From contig OY986967.1 of the NCBI GenBank assembly GCA_963920575.1, positions 14,502,061 through 14,566,060 of the forward strand: a DNA stretch of 64,000 nt, given 5' to 3'. Under the pieces are notes generated by a model, which had not been told where the DNA came from, searched no databases, and worked only from the letters and a program-made list of their open reading frames with translations. This document shows positions 46,354 through 56,835 of this stretch, piece after piece (within the stretch, counting starts at the first letter, position 1; each line of letters starts with the position of its first letter). The stretch comes from Narthecium ossifragum. Taxonomy: Eukaryota > Streptophyta > Magnoliopsida > Dioscoreales > Nartheciaceae. The translations under genes were made by a program, and so were the position numbers.

Positions 46354-47682
46354 TTACAATTTGAAGTTTTCAGGCGTTCTGGATCCGATTTTGACGTCTA
46401 TTTTTTCGATCAGAGACTTATAGATTTATCATGTGAAAGTTTTTACTTAAGTTTCTACTTCGTCAAGTTATGTTTTGCATGTTTATCTCCCATGCTTGCT
46501 TGTAGATTCTTTATGAAACCATTATGCAGTTTAACATCTCCAAGTCACTTTTAGTCCAAACCTATCATAAGTTATGTTTGGACAGTTAAGATATGCGTGT
46601 AGGGATTATAAGTCACATTTCCTTGATATTCTTTATTAGTGTGATTTTTTGTATAATGCTTGAAGATTAAAGTTTTTATTCAGGTGCATGCTATATTACG
46701 ACACGCTTGGTTGAACATAACCGCAGGGAATGGAATGGTCAAATCTTTGGTGAAAGCCCATTCCGTTGTTTGGTTAGATATTAAAGTTGGGAATGAAATG
46801 CGTCATTTCTGAAAAGTTGGGAATGAGGTTATTCCATCTAATAGCCCGGACTCCCTCATTCCATTCCTGACGGAATGACGGTTATAAAACAATTTGGTTA
46901 TTTATATCCTATTCCCATTCCATTTCCACACTTATTTTTATGTACCAAACACTTTCAAGCATGATTCCTAATCCCATTCCTTGTGCGAACCAAACACGCC
47001 GCATCATTCTCATTCTACTCTTCATTCCCATCTCAACTCCTCTCCAGCTTTCATTCCCAATCCGTCCCCCATTTCTTGTGCGAACCAAACGTGCTGTAAA
47101 GGAATATAAGTTCATATGAACTTGTTTTACATGACATGGAGATTAAAGTTAGGTCCATTTGATGGGGTTTAGGAGGACCGCATAGTGATCGTTTAGGAGG
47201 CATAATTAAGACGGATCGGATTAGCCCGAAGGTAGGGAATCCATTGAGATTTTGTTTTCCTAAATCTTAGATGGTTATTTCTATTAAGATCACTTTTGCA
47301 TTCCTATACATGAAGTGATAAATTCTTCCCAAAGGTGTTTTAATTAGTAAATGTAAAGGGAATGAATAGAATAGTCACCTATGACTTAAGGAGAGAGAAC
47401 AACCCATTCTGCCCAAAGTTGTTGGAAGTGTCTATTTCGAACTATGTCATAATGACTAGGTCTATGCACACTTATAGTGTGATGTAGGAAGGCATACGGG
47501 CACATCAAGGGATATGCTCAAAGGTGAGTCTTGGTGTGCAAGGCTCTTTCTTAGAAGTTTAGCTTTTGCACATAATTGTTTACTTCATCTATTCGTACCA
47601 ATAGCTCCTGGTTTGAATTGATAGTTTTTTTTTGTTAAAGAAATGAGGTTAAAGTAAATTTATTCATAAGTTAATTGCAGCC
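46354..47682. other. Non-coding DNA with a MITE-like stretch (about 46697-47098)
   Basis: The MITE-like part begins ACGACACGCTTGGTTGAAC and ends GCGAACCAAACGTGCTG, imperfect inverted ends. Between them GGAATG/CATTCC motifs recur in both orientations. Target duplication is uncertain. From 47100 to 47682 I see only AT-rich DNA that may be the leader of the copia relic; no PBS is evident. Confidence 0.4.
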
Positions 47683-48427
47683 ATGGACACGCTTTCTGTC
47701 ACCTCGGGCATGGCAGGAATTCCTCCTTTGACTAGCTCAAATTACAGTTCGTGGTTAACGAAGCTTGAGATCTTGTTAGGTTGCATGAACTATGAATTTG
47801 TGCTTTTTGAGGCAAAGCCTGTTGTGCGTGCCGATAATGCTTCAGCTGTTGTGAAGGCAAATTTTGACAAATGGGAAAGGACAACCAGAATGACCATGAA
47901 GATTATCAGGGCTACGATTAGTGATGAACTGGTTGGCGGAATTGCTAATACAGAGAAAGCAAAGGATTTGATGGACTTGATCAAGAAGCAATTTACTTGC
48001 AGCAAGAAAGCACTGGGTGGATAATCTTATTTTTCAGTTGCTCAGTACAAGGTATGATGCCAATGGCAGTGTGGGTGAACACATTTTGAAGTTGTCAAAG
48101 CTAGCAATAGGAATAAAATATCGAGGTATAACTTTTGATGAAGGCTTTTTGGTTCACATTGCTGTCATATCTTTGGCAAAGGCATTTGACACCTTCAAGG
48201 TCACCTACAGTTCTCAAGAGATTAAGTCGGATTTGAATCAGCTCATAAACTTGTGTGTCACTGAAGAGGATAGACTTAGAGGGGTACGACAAGAGTCTGC
48301 TCATCTGGGTCTACATTCAACTAGCAAGATGAATTTCAAAAGGCAATTCAAAAATAAAAGCAGTTCAGGAAGTCAAAAGAAGAAAGTGGTTCCTAAAGAA
48401 ACATCAAAGGTGAAAACACAAATGTAG
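47683..48427 (+). pseudogene. Copia Gag, frameshifted
   Basis: The start MDTLSVTSGMAG leads to PPLTSSNYSSWLTKLEILLG and YEFVLFEAKPVV, then KWERTTRMTMKIIRATISDE and AKDLMDLIKKQF: the N-terminal half of copia UBN2-type Gag. A frameshift near 48000-48024 moves to a second frame with ILKLSKLAIGIKYRGITFDE, VISLAKAFDTFKVTYSSQ and NLCVTEEDRL. That frame ends in a Lys-rich tail at a TAG (48425-48427). There is no recognisable PBS upstream, so the start rests on homology only. Gag would form the particle shell. Confidence 0.78.
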
Positions 48428-49206
48428 CCACACAAGCAGAAACCTACTGAGAATAATATTGCTAATTGCTAGTTTTGTTGTTAAGCTGGGCATCACAAGA
48501 AGCATTGTTTTGGTTATCAAAATTGGTTAGCAAAAAATCCTGCAGGTAAAGCTTCAGCTTTAGTATGTTTTGAATCCAATGCCATGGATGTTCCTTCTAA
48601 TTCCTGATGGGTTGATTCTGGTGCTTCTGTACATGTTTCATATTCCCTACAAAGGCTAAGAAGCAGGAGAAAACCCAAGCCGGAAGATAGACTTTACCTT
48701 GGGAAAGATGCTTGGATGCAAGTGGAGGAGGGAGGGACTCATCATTTGTTTTAGATCCGAGACATATTTTGGCTTTCTTTGATACCTTTTACATTCTATC
48801 CTTTAGAAGGAATATTATTTCTCTTTCTAGGCTTGTTGGCTTTGGATATATATTTCTTTTCAGAGATGCTGCTATGTGTATCTGTTTTGAGAAGAATGAG
48901 ATTGGTCATGGTATTTTAGCTAATGGTCTTTATCACTTGTGTTTGGATGTTATGGCTGACTCTTCATTATTAGCTAAATCTGTAGAGCATGTAGAATCAG
49001 GTTCTAAATGTTTCTCTTTGGAAGAGGACTCCGTAGTTTTGTGGAACAAGAGATTAGGGCATCTCTCTATAAAGAGAATGGAAATCATGGTAAAAAATAA
49101 TATTTTAGTTGACCTGAATTTTTCAGATTTTGATCCATGCATAGATTGTGTTAAAGGGAATACAACTAAGCATAGAAACTTTCAGGCAGCTAGATCTTCA
49201 GAATGA
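48428..49206 (+). pseudogene. Copia zinc knuckle, protease and pre-integrase
   Basis: Around 48468-48510 the frame reads C-FCC-AGHHKKHC with in-frame stops, a decayed CCHC knuckle. WVDSGASVHVS (about 48610-48642) is the protease with its catalytic Asp. From 48712 a frame runs to 49206 with NIISLSRLVGFGYIFLFRD, VLWNKRLGHLSIKRMEIM and PCIDCVKGNTTKH, which is the pre-integrase domain with its His and Cys ligands. Several stops and at least one shift separate these parts. Confidence 0.75.
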
Positions 49207-50361
49207 TTACAGTTGATACACATATATATATTTGTGAGCCTTTCCCTATTCCATCTTGTGGTGGATAAAGATATTTCATCAGTTTTATTGATGCCTTCTC
49301 TTGGTATGCCTACATTTATCTTCTCCACAACAAATCTGAAGCTTTTAGAGCACTTTCAAACATATCAAACAGAGGTGGAGAAATAGTTGGGAAAGAAGAT
49401 TAGGTTTGTTCAATCAGATCATAGTGTAGAATATTACGAAAGAGTGGATAATGATGGAGTTAGTCATGGACCATTTGCTGAGTATTTGAAGGGAGTGGAT
49501 AATGATGGATTTAATCATGGACCATTTGTTGAGTATTTGAAAAAACAAGGCATAGTTCCTCAATATACCACTCCTGGAACCCCTGAGCAAAACATTGTCT
49601 CTGAATGGAGAAACCAAACATATCAAGAGGCTGTTCGCAGCATGTTGAGTCTTTCCTCTTTGCCAGAAAATTTTTGGGGAGAAGCCTTGAACACTGGAGT
49701 CTATCTCATGAATAGAATACCTTGTAAGGCTGCACCTGAAACTCCCTATAAGCGATGGACAGGTAGGAAACCGAGTATGCATCATCTTAGAGTTTGGGGA
49801 TGCCCAGTAGAAGCTAAATTGTATAACTCTGAACTTCAGAAACTTGACTTCCGAACAGTGAGGTGCTACTTTATTGGTTATCCAAAAAGAATCAAAGGCT
49901 ATAGGTTCTACTGTACAACTCGACCTATGGAAATTGTTGAAATAAACCATACGAATTTTTTGGGGAATGAAAAATTTAGTGGGAGTAGCAGACAATCTGA
50001 TATATCTTTCCAAGAGGACAGAGTTCCTACGCTTATACCATTGCTAGAAAGGAATGTTCTCCATCCCATTCATGCAGGTTTCATTGATCCAGCTAATTAG
50101 GCCATAGATACACCATTGCAAGAAGATCACGGAAATACATAAGTCCTATCACAAGAAGATCATGGATCAACTTCAGTAGCAGCAACATCTACACAACAAG
50201 TTCCAAGCAGAAGATCTGAACGACAACGGAGGCCAGCGATCCCGGAGTTATATGAGATATACCTTAAAGAAGTACAACTTGATGGAGGTAATATGGATGA
50301 TCCACTGACCTTTCAAGAAGCTATGGATAGAAGCGAATTGCAACATTGGCAGGAAGCTATA
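49207..50361 (+). pseudogene. Copia integrase with an internal 51-bp duplication
   Basis: After two stops the frame from 49387 reads IRFVQSDHSVEYYERVDNDG. The second catalytic Asp is in QSDH, and the usual DNGGEF is DHSVEY. A tandem 51-bp (17-codon) duplication, 49443-49493 and 49494-49544, encodes VDNDGVSHGPFAEYLKG and VDNDGFNHGPFVEYLKK. TPGTPEQNIVSEWRNQT supplies the Glu. FWGEALNTGVYLMNRIP, TPYKRWTGRKPSMHHLRVWG and IKGYRFYC are standard copia C-terminal text. It ends DPLTFQEAMDRSELQHWQEA at the Tekay insertion. The duplication in the core should disable it. Confidence 0.8.
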
Positions 50362-52803
50362 TGTCGCGCCCCGACCCGCGAAAGCCCAACCGGGCCGGAC
50401 GACGCGAACCGGAACCTAACAAAAAGCGGAAGAAAAGCTGGCGAGGGTTCCCTCTAACCTATTGGTCTCCCTAACAGTTCACCAAAGGCACCCCCAATTA
50501 AAAGATACAATAATTTAACAACATCGAACCACAGATTACAAACCTAAAAAAGTGTTTAATATACATATCTTCGGAGAGGGCGGGAGGTTCAAATACAACA
50601 TTACTCTTGTAGGAGACTATCTAACATAGGATAAAAAAAACTGTAAAAGATCACCACCTCTCAGACTCCGCCTGGCACCGCCGCACCGCCAACCAACTGC
50701 CCGGTAGGGGCCACGAAAGAAGAACTGACGCCTGCACCTGCAAAACGCAGCCCGGGTAGGAGTGAGCACTAAGCTCAGTAGGGATCTACACTACGACACA
50801 GAGAAGGAAGAGGGAAACGCAACAGTGTCGCCCTCAAGTAGGATCTGGGTGTATACATGGGTCCCATTACCCCACCGCGTGTCTCTGGTGCCCAGGAGCA
50901 GCACACAGTAAGCTCAACAAACACTGCTGACTCACATGCAGGAACCCGACACTGCAGGCGGGAAATGGCACCGCTGAGGGGGCCTCTCCACGACTCAAGA
51001 GTCAACACAGTGGAACACCGGCTACACCTCAGCATCGGACTCGAGGCCGACACGACCTCTACAATCATCAAGCAACAAGTGCACCAGTCATCTAGGCCTA
51101 TCATCGAATCGATTGGACACTACAATTCAAACCGGGTCCAAACTACCCAACCCCGGTCCTAGGGTTAAGTCCGAGCTTCCAGCCTCGGGACGGCGACCCA
51201 CAGATCACCCACGCCCTAACCAATGCAACTAATGCACAAAACAACGATGCATGCTATGACATACACAAACAGGAGATAGGCATGCAACAGTATGATAAGG
51301 CATCATAAAAGTCAACTGGATCGCTGCAGCGGTACTACCGACCGCTGCCAGCCGATCCGCAGCGGATCCCGGCATTACGACGGTACCACGACCGACAACC
51401 GCGAACTCCTGCAACGGGAAGCAACCCCGAAAACCGCTGATGAACAGTAAACAATATAATATTATATTTCGAAATATAATATTATATTCAAAACACCCAA
51501 AAGTTCTCTATTAGAGGCTAGTTGATCCGGTCGATCTGATGTCCAAACGACGTCGGATTCAAGATCCAACTTAGCCATTAGTAGATGTATATACCAGGAT
51601 CAACATATCCAAAATTTATAAACATCCAACGGTTGGATTAATGGGAAAACACTAATCAAAATCGCTAATCAAACTAACTTACCAATTAATTGCTGCAACG
51701 CAGCCCTCCAGTAAACAATTCATAACAAATCGTATAAAAATAGGAAAATTATAAAATCAATTGGGTTAGAGAGTAGATTCAAAGATCTACAACTCTTATG
51801 TTCATCACAACCCAAGATCACGTACACGCCGGCCGAAAAACTCGCCGCAAGCCGGCTGTTCTTCAAGAACCGCAGAAGACCAGAAATCAGAGATTAATCA
51901 TGCATAAATCCTACTCAAATCTCAACAAATTATCATGAAACTTAAATCAGTAATTCTACTAGGCATGAAGAATCCAACAAGATAAAGATCAACAAGATCC
52001 AACGGCTAGATCTAAAGAAACCCAATAAAGAACACAGTAGGTAAAAGAACCTACCGAAGAACGCTAACCCGGTTGATTCCCCGCGAGTTGAACTCCAACA
52101 AGGTCCCAAACCACTTCAGGGATCTTCCTCTCGTTGTCACGGATCCAACGAGCCTTAGAACACCTAAAATGATGGTCGGAGGACGGAGAACGGAAGAGAG
52201 GAAGGTGGCTGCCGGAAACAGGGGAAGAAAGCAGAGCTTTCGGGAGAAGAAAGAAGAAGGAAGACGAAAGGAGAAGAAGGAGGAAGAAAAGAAGGGAAAA
52301 GGGGAAGGGGAAAGCCGGGGGAAGGGGGGGAAAGAGAAAGGAGGGGAGGGAAATTCCTTCCCCTCTGACAAAAGAGAGCGACGGCCAACGGCGGCCGTCC
52401 TCGTGAAGCAGAAAAGCCACCGACGCGAGTCCGATCGGTCGCTCCAAGGAGCGATCGATCGCTCGCGCCTCGGATCGATTCCAACACCAAGTCGGATCGA
52501 TCCCAACACCAAGTCGGATCGATCCGAGCGGGTCAAAACCCACCGAATCGCTCACGAGTCCGATCGATCGTTCCAAGGAGCGATCGATCGCTCAAGGGTC
52601 GTCAGTTGCCCAAAGGCAAGCTTCCGCGCGCCCGAGCTGGGATCTTCCGATTCCCGGTCCACCTAGCCATTCTAAACAAGCACTAACACAAACAAGGCCA
52701 GTTTGTGCACACGCGGGTGTGAAACAAACCGACAAGGCGCAATTTACCAAATTACCCTTGCGGTCTACAACGAGCCACAGGGGTAGAGGGACAGGTCCTC
52801 ACA
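50362..52803 (-). mobile_element. Tekay 3' LTR (2442 bp)
   Basis: On the minus strand it starts TGTGAGGACCTGTCCCTC at 52803 and ends GGTCGGGGCGCGACA at 50362. Because it abuts a coding chromovirus, it identifies all TGTGAGGACC-type LTRs in the window as Tekay. It carries a GATCGATC array (52600-52432) with the perfect palindrome GAGCGATCGATCGCTC (52578-52593), GTAGATCTTTGAATCTAC (51790-51773) and twin palindromes AATATAATATTATATT (51488-51473, 51468-51453). Confidence 0.93.
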
Positions 52804-52860
52804 TCCTAATACCCTTAAAGGAAATCTCGTCCCGAGATTCGATAAGGGTAGGGCTCGGAA
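52804..52860 (-). other. Tekay polypurine region
   Basis: On the minus strand CTTATCGAATCTCGGGACGA and GATTTCCTTTAAGGG precede the LTR, the stereotyped pre-LTR text of Tekay/Del chromoviruses. Confidence 0.75.
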
Positions 52861-52888
52861 CAACAAAACAGCTACACTAAAAGACAGG

Positions 52889-54077
52889 TTAAGAGGTACC
52901 TCGAGAAGAAAACAGCTGTGGAAACTCCTGCCTCATGCGCGCCTCGCGCTCCCAAGTGATCTCCTCGGTGCCTCTGTGCCTCCACAGAACCTTGACTAAG
53001 GGAATCGTCTTGCCCCGCAAGACCTGATCCCTCCGGTCAAGTACCCGAACTGGCTGCTCAACAAAGCTCGCGTCTGCCTCAAGCTCAATGTCATCCACCC
53101 TGATGACATGAGACGGGGCTGGGTGATACTTCCTCAGCATCGACACATGGAATGTCGGGTGCACAGTAGACATGTGCTGAGGAAGATCCAGGCGGTAAGC
53201 TACCTCGCCGACCCTCTCTAGGATCTTGAATGGCCCGACAAACCTCGGTGCCAACTTGGCACCTCTGCCAAACCTGACAGAACCTCTGTACGGCGATGCT
53301 CGCAAGAACACTCGGTCGCCGACTGTAAACTCCAACGGTCGACGCCTCTGATCTGCATAACTCTTCTGCCAGCTCTGAGCCGTCAGAAGCCTCTGCCTGA
53401 TCTGCACTAAGCTCTCTGACGACCGCTCGTTGATGTCTGGACCGGTGAGTGAAGCCTCTCCAACCTCTGTCCAGCACACTGGGGAACCACATGGCCTACC
53501 GTACAACGCCTCCTGCGTCGAGGACACATGCTCTCAACATGTCCTCCAAGATCTGGATCATCCGCTCTGACTGTCCGTCTGTCTGCGGATGGAAAGCCGT
53601 ACTGAAAGTCAGGAGTGTGCCAACTGCCTCCTGAAAGTCTCGCCAGAACCTGCTGGTGAACATGGGGTCAAGGTCTGACACGATAGAAATTGGAACTCTG
53701 GGTAGTCTGACCACCTGTCTGACGTACAAGCTGCCCAACCCGTCCGTCGAGTCTGTCACTCGCATAGGCAGGAAGTGCGCCGATTTGGTCAATCGATCAA
53801 CAATGACCCAAATCGCGTCATTCCCCCTAGGAGATCTCGGTAGCCCGGTCACGAAGTCCATCGTGATGTGCTCCCACTTCCACTCAGCTTGTGGAAGCGG
53901 CTGAAGTAACCCCAGAGTCCGCTGGTGCTCTGCCTTGACCTTCTGACAGGTAAGGCAGCGCGATACGAACTCCGTCACTGCCCTCTTCATCCCGCACCAC
54001 CAGAACTGTCGCCGAAGATCCTGGTACATCTTGGTGCCGCCGGGATGAACTACAAAGTGAGAGTGGTGGAACTCTCA
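52889..54077 (-). pseudogene. Tekay integrase with chromodomain; one stop, one deletion
   Basis: A TGA at 54077-54075 (CGA-to-TGA likely) interrupts the zinc region; then EFHHSHFVVHPGGTKMYQDL gives the His pair and CLTCQKVK the Cys pair. The core has HITMDFVTGLP (first Asp), ISIVSDLDPMFTSRFW (second Asp; usually SDRDP) and AFHPQTDGQSERMIQ (Glu). Near 53496-53527 about 30 codons are lost between the ACVLDAGG segment and EALYGRPCGSPVCWTEVG, with a frame change. The remaining frame gives VGDRVFLRASPYRG, RFGRGAKLAPRFVGPF and MLRKYHPAPSHVI. It ends with a chromodomain (VLDRRDQVLRGKTIPLVKVL, WRHRGTEEITWERE). The chromodomain would direct insertion to heterochromatin. Confidence 0.87.
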
Positions 54078-55244
54078 TAGGACGTCGTCTCGAAGGACTG
54101 GATCTGCTGGAACCGCTACTCTGCCTCGGAACCGTAGCCCTCCGTCTGGCGATACTGTCCAGTCTCCGTCTGCGCCCTCCGTGCTCGCTGCTGTGCGTAA
54201 CTCCTCGAGCTCTGGGTCACTGTGCTGTGCCTCCAGCACTCTGGCTAGAACTGCTGGCATACTCTGCACTGCGTAGAGGAAGCTGCTGGATCCCCGATCT
54301 TCAAACTTGAGCCCCAACTGGCCCGCTGTCTCTAGAGCCTGCCACTGCCGCGCTGACAACCCTGCAACTGCTGCTCTGGTATCTCTCACCTGTCTGCTCA
54401 GTGCGTCTGCTACGACGTTTGCCTTACCAGGATGGTAATGCAACTCAAAGTCATAGTCCTCCAGTAGCTCCATCCAGCGTCGCTGCCTCAGGTTGAGGTC
54501 ACGTTGGGTGAAAACGTGCCTCAAGCTCTTATGGTCCGAGAAGACAGAAAACTTCTCGCCATAGAGGTACTGACGCCAGGTCTTCAGGGCGAAAACCACC
54601 GCTGCAAACTCCAAGTCATGGGTCGGGTAGTTCCTCTCATGGTTCTTCAGCTGACGAGAACCATAGGAAACTACATGGCCCTCCGGCATGAGGACACACC
54701 CCAAACCCTCACCGCTGGCGTCGCAATAGACATTGTAACCAACACCACGCTCGGGGACGATCAGCACCGGTGCACTGGTCAACCTGGTCCTCAGCTCCAC
54801 GAAGGCTCGCTCACAAGCATCATTCCACACGAACGGGACGGCCTTTTGTGTCAGTCTGGTCAACGGTCCGGCAACTCTGGAGAAGTCCCGCACGAACCGC
54901 CTGTAGTAACCCGCCAGGCCTATGAAGCTACGAACCTCGAATACTGTCCTCGGTCTCTGCCACTGTACCATTGCCTCGATCTTGGCCGAGTCAACTGAGA
55001 TCCCTGCTGCCGACACCACGTATCCAAGGAATCCCACCTGTGCAAGCCAGAACTCGCACTTGGAAGCCTTGGCATAAAGCCGATGCTCCCGAAGTAGCTG
55101 CAACACTGTCGCCAAGTGTCGCTCGTGCTCCGCCTCTGACCGGGAGTAGATAAGGATGTCGTCGACGAACACCACCACGAACTCGTCTAGGAAAGGCCGG
55201 AAGATCCTCTGCATGAGATCCATGAACGCTGCTGGTGCATTCAT
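54075..55244 (-). pseudogene. Tekay reverse transcriptase (fingers deleted) and RNase H
   Basis: The frame opens [20 protein letters not shown] and has [18 protein letters not shown] with both loop Asp residues. The region before it, with the YRELN motif and the first catalytic Asp (about 100 residues in the family), is missing. Upstream sequence ending ELRTQLDE joins directly at about 55243. The thumb ([34 protein letters not shown]) and RNase H follow: [31 protein letters not shown] and [14 protein letters not shown]. It closes [17 protein letters not shown] and [15 protein letters not shown]. RNase H looks intact; RT cannot work. Confidence 0.88.
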
Positions 55245-55995
55245 CTAGCTGGGTCCTCAACTCACTCTGCTCTGCTGGTGCCATCCTGAAAGCTGGGAGA
55301 GAGATCGATGCGATACGTAGTACTAGGTCGATCTCAAAATCGACCTCTCTGGGCGGTGGAAGCCCTGGTAACACCTCGGGAAACACGTCGGTGTAGTCGC
55401 ACATGATCCTGGGAAAACTGCTCTGCTGCACTCCCTTAGAACCGAACAGGGACAAACTGGCCAACAAGGCTGAGAGCTCGCTGCCACGTCTCCCCACATC
55501 ACAAGCAAAGGAATCGGCTGAGAACTGATCCCCCAACAACACAAACTATGTCCCATCGGGTGTCCAAGCGACCACCATCCGGCGACCACAGTCGATGATA
55601 GCTCGGTATGCTGCTAACCAGTCCATACCGAGTATCACATAGAAGCCTGTCATGTCTAGCACCCGCAGGTCTAGATAGACACGGAGGCCTCCAACCTCCA
55701 AGGAACAAGATCGGCAGACCCGGTCTACCCTGACTGTGCCGCCGATCGGTGAGTCTACAGACTGTGCCACCTCTAGCCAACTCGGTTGTAATCCTAGCGA
55801 TGCCACACACATGCTAGCAATATAGGAATGAGACGCCCCAGAGTCTATCAGCACATCTACTAAAGAACTAGAAAGCTGGAAGATACCTCTGAGGACGGAT
55901 GGCCCTGCCGCTGCCTGTTGGTACGGCTGGTAAAGCTTAACGGTCTCTGGCTGCTCACGCACCGGAAGAGCAAACACACGCCCCCGCTGGCCGCC
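55245..55995 (-). pseudogene. Tekay aspartic protease and start of RT
   Basis: From 55977 the frame reads LRGIFQLSSSLVDVLIDSGA and SHSYIASMCVASLGLQP, with the DSGA catalytic site. It continues LDLRVLDMTGFYVILGMDWL, a stereotyped Tekay segment. A TAG at 55548-55546 (CAG-to-TAG likely) interrupts it. The same frame then gives CDYTDVFPEVLPGLPPPREV and MAPAEQSELRTQL, the RT lead-in, and fails at the deletion near 55243. Confidence 0.85.
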
Positions 55996-56212
55996 TCAAC
56001 CCCTGGAGCGGCCCGGTCCAGCCCCTGACCCGCGACCACCACCTCTCCCCTGCCAGGCGCCGTACCCCCCACCTCTACTGCCCTGTGGCACAGCGCTCCG
56101 CGCCCCTCGCATGGGACTGTCTTGGCGGAAGTGTCCCAGCTGCTCGCACTGGAAACAAGTGGCTGGCGCGCCACCAGGCTGCTGACCCTGGCCTCCCCCT
56201 GATGGAGCCTGC
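55996..56212 (-). pseudogene. Tekay Gag C-terminal end with altered zinc knuckle
   Basis: The knuckle reads CFQCEQLGHFRQDS: the last Cys of CX2CX4HX4C is Ser (AGT at 56118-56116). It lies between Gly/Gln-rich (SGGGQGQQPGGAPAT) and Gly/Arg-rich (GRGGGRGSGAG) stretches. A TGA at 55998-55996 ends the frame before the protease. The start of Gag is displaced by the element at 56213. Confidence 0.8.
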
Positions 56213-56570
56213 TGATGAGATGTGAAAAATACACACATTAACCCCTTAATTTACCTTTATTAGTCTTCGAGTAAGGTATTTCTAATAATCTTCATGGTAT
56301 TTCAGGTACAAGAGCCCTCAACAGAAGTTAGATCAACTTTGGAGCGTAAACAAGCCTATTCGAGCACATTTAGGTACATGGGTCATCTTCAAAGATTAAA
56401 CTGTACCTTCTCAGGAAGAACCAGATAATATGCCATATATCATTGGAAAGCTCTGGAAGTCTAGTTTCTGGAGAATTTTACGGTTCATGATTCCGAGTTT
56501 CCTAGATGAAGTTATGGCATTTTTCGTACCAATGCGCAGTGCTGAATGGCAAAAGAGATAATATGCAGAA

Positions 56571-56805
56571 AAGAAGATCGATCTCCTGTGTATTAAAAAT
56601 TCAATCTTTGCACTGTAGTAGAGAGCAGTAATTCAAAGGATCGATCTTCTCCCTATAGAAGATCGATCTTTGTACTATAGCAGAGAGCATTAATTCAAAG
56701 GATCGATCTTCTCCCTATAGAAGATCGATCTTCTGCGGGCGCAGCCAGTTTTACGATATAAAAAGATCGATCTTCACCCCTAGAAGATCGATCTTTCAGT
56801 GCTAG
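56571..56805. repeat. GATCGATC array of the 5' LTR
   Basis: GAAGATCGATCTCC, AAAGGATCGATCTTCTCCC and TATAGAAGATCGATCTT units recur with GCAGAGAGCA spacers. The 3' LTR copy (63155-63385) has the same units; the decay to AAATTCAATCTTTG near 56608 is AGATCGATCTTTG there. Confidence 0.88.
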
Positions 56806-56835
56806 TTAAGCAAAATGAAGGGCCCAGATGTAATC

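Larger units (their letters stand above)
47683..50361 (+). mobile_element. Ty1-copia relic, truncated by the Tekay insertion
   Basis: Gag, zinc knuckle, protease, pre-integrase and integrase segments follow in order on the plus strand. The reading stops at LQHWQEAI (about 50340-50361), the usual start of the copia RT region, where a Tekay 3' LTR is inserted. RT and RNase H must lie right of that Tekay element, beyond the window. Confidence 0.82.
50362..56212 (-). mobile_element. Tekay-type Ty3-gypsy chromovirus, 5' part beyond the nested element
   Basis: In element order (high to low) it has gag end, protease, RT/RNase H, integrase with chromodomain, polypurine region and 3' LTR. It lies in the copia relic; the left flank is CTATA (50357-50361). 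It is itself interrupted at 56212 by the element starting at 56213, so its gag start and 5' LTR should lie right of the window. It carries at least three stops and two deletions. Confidence 0.9.
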
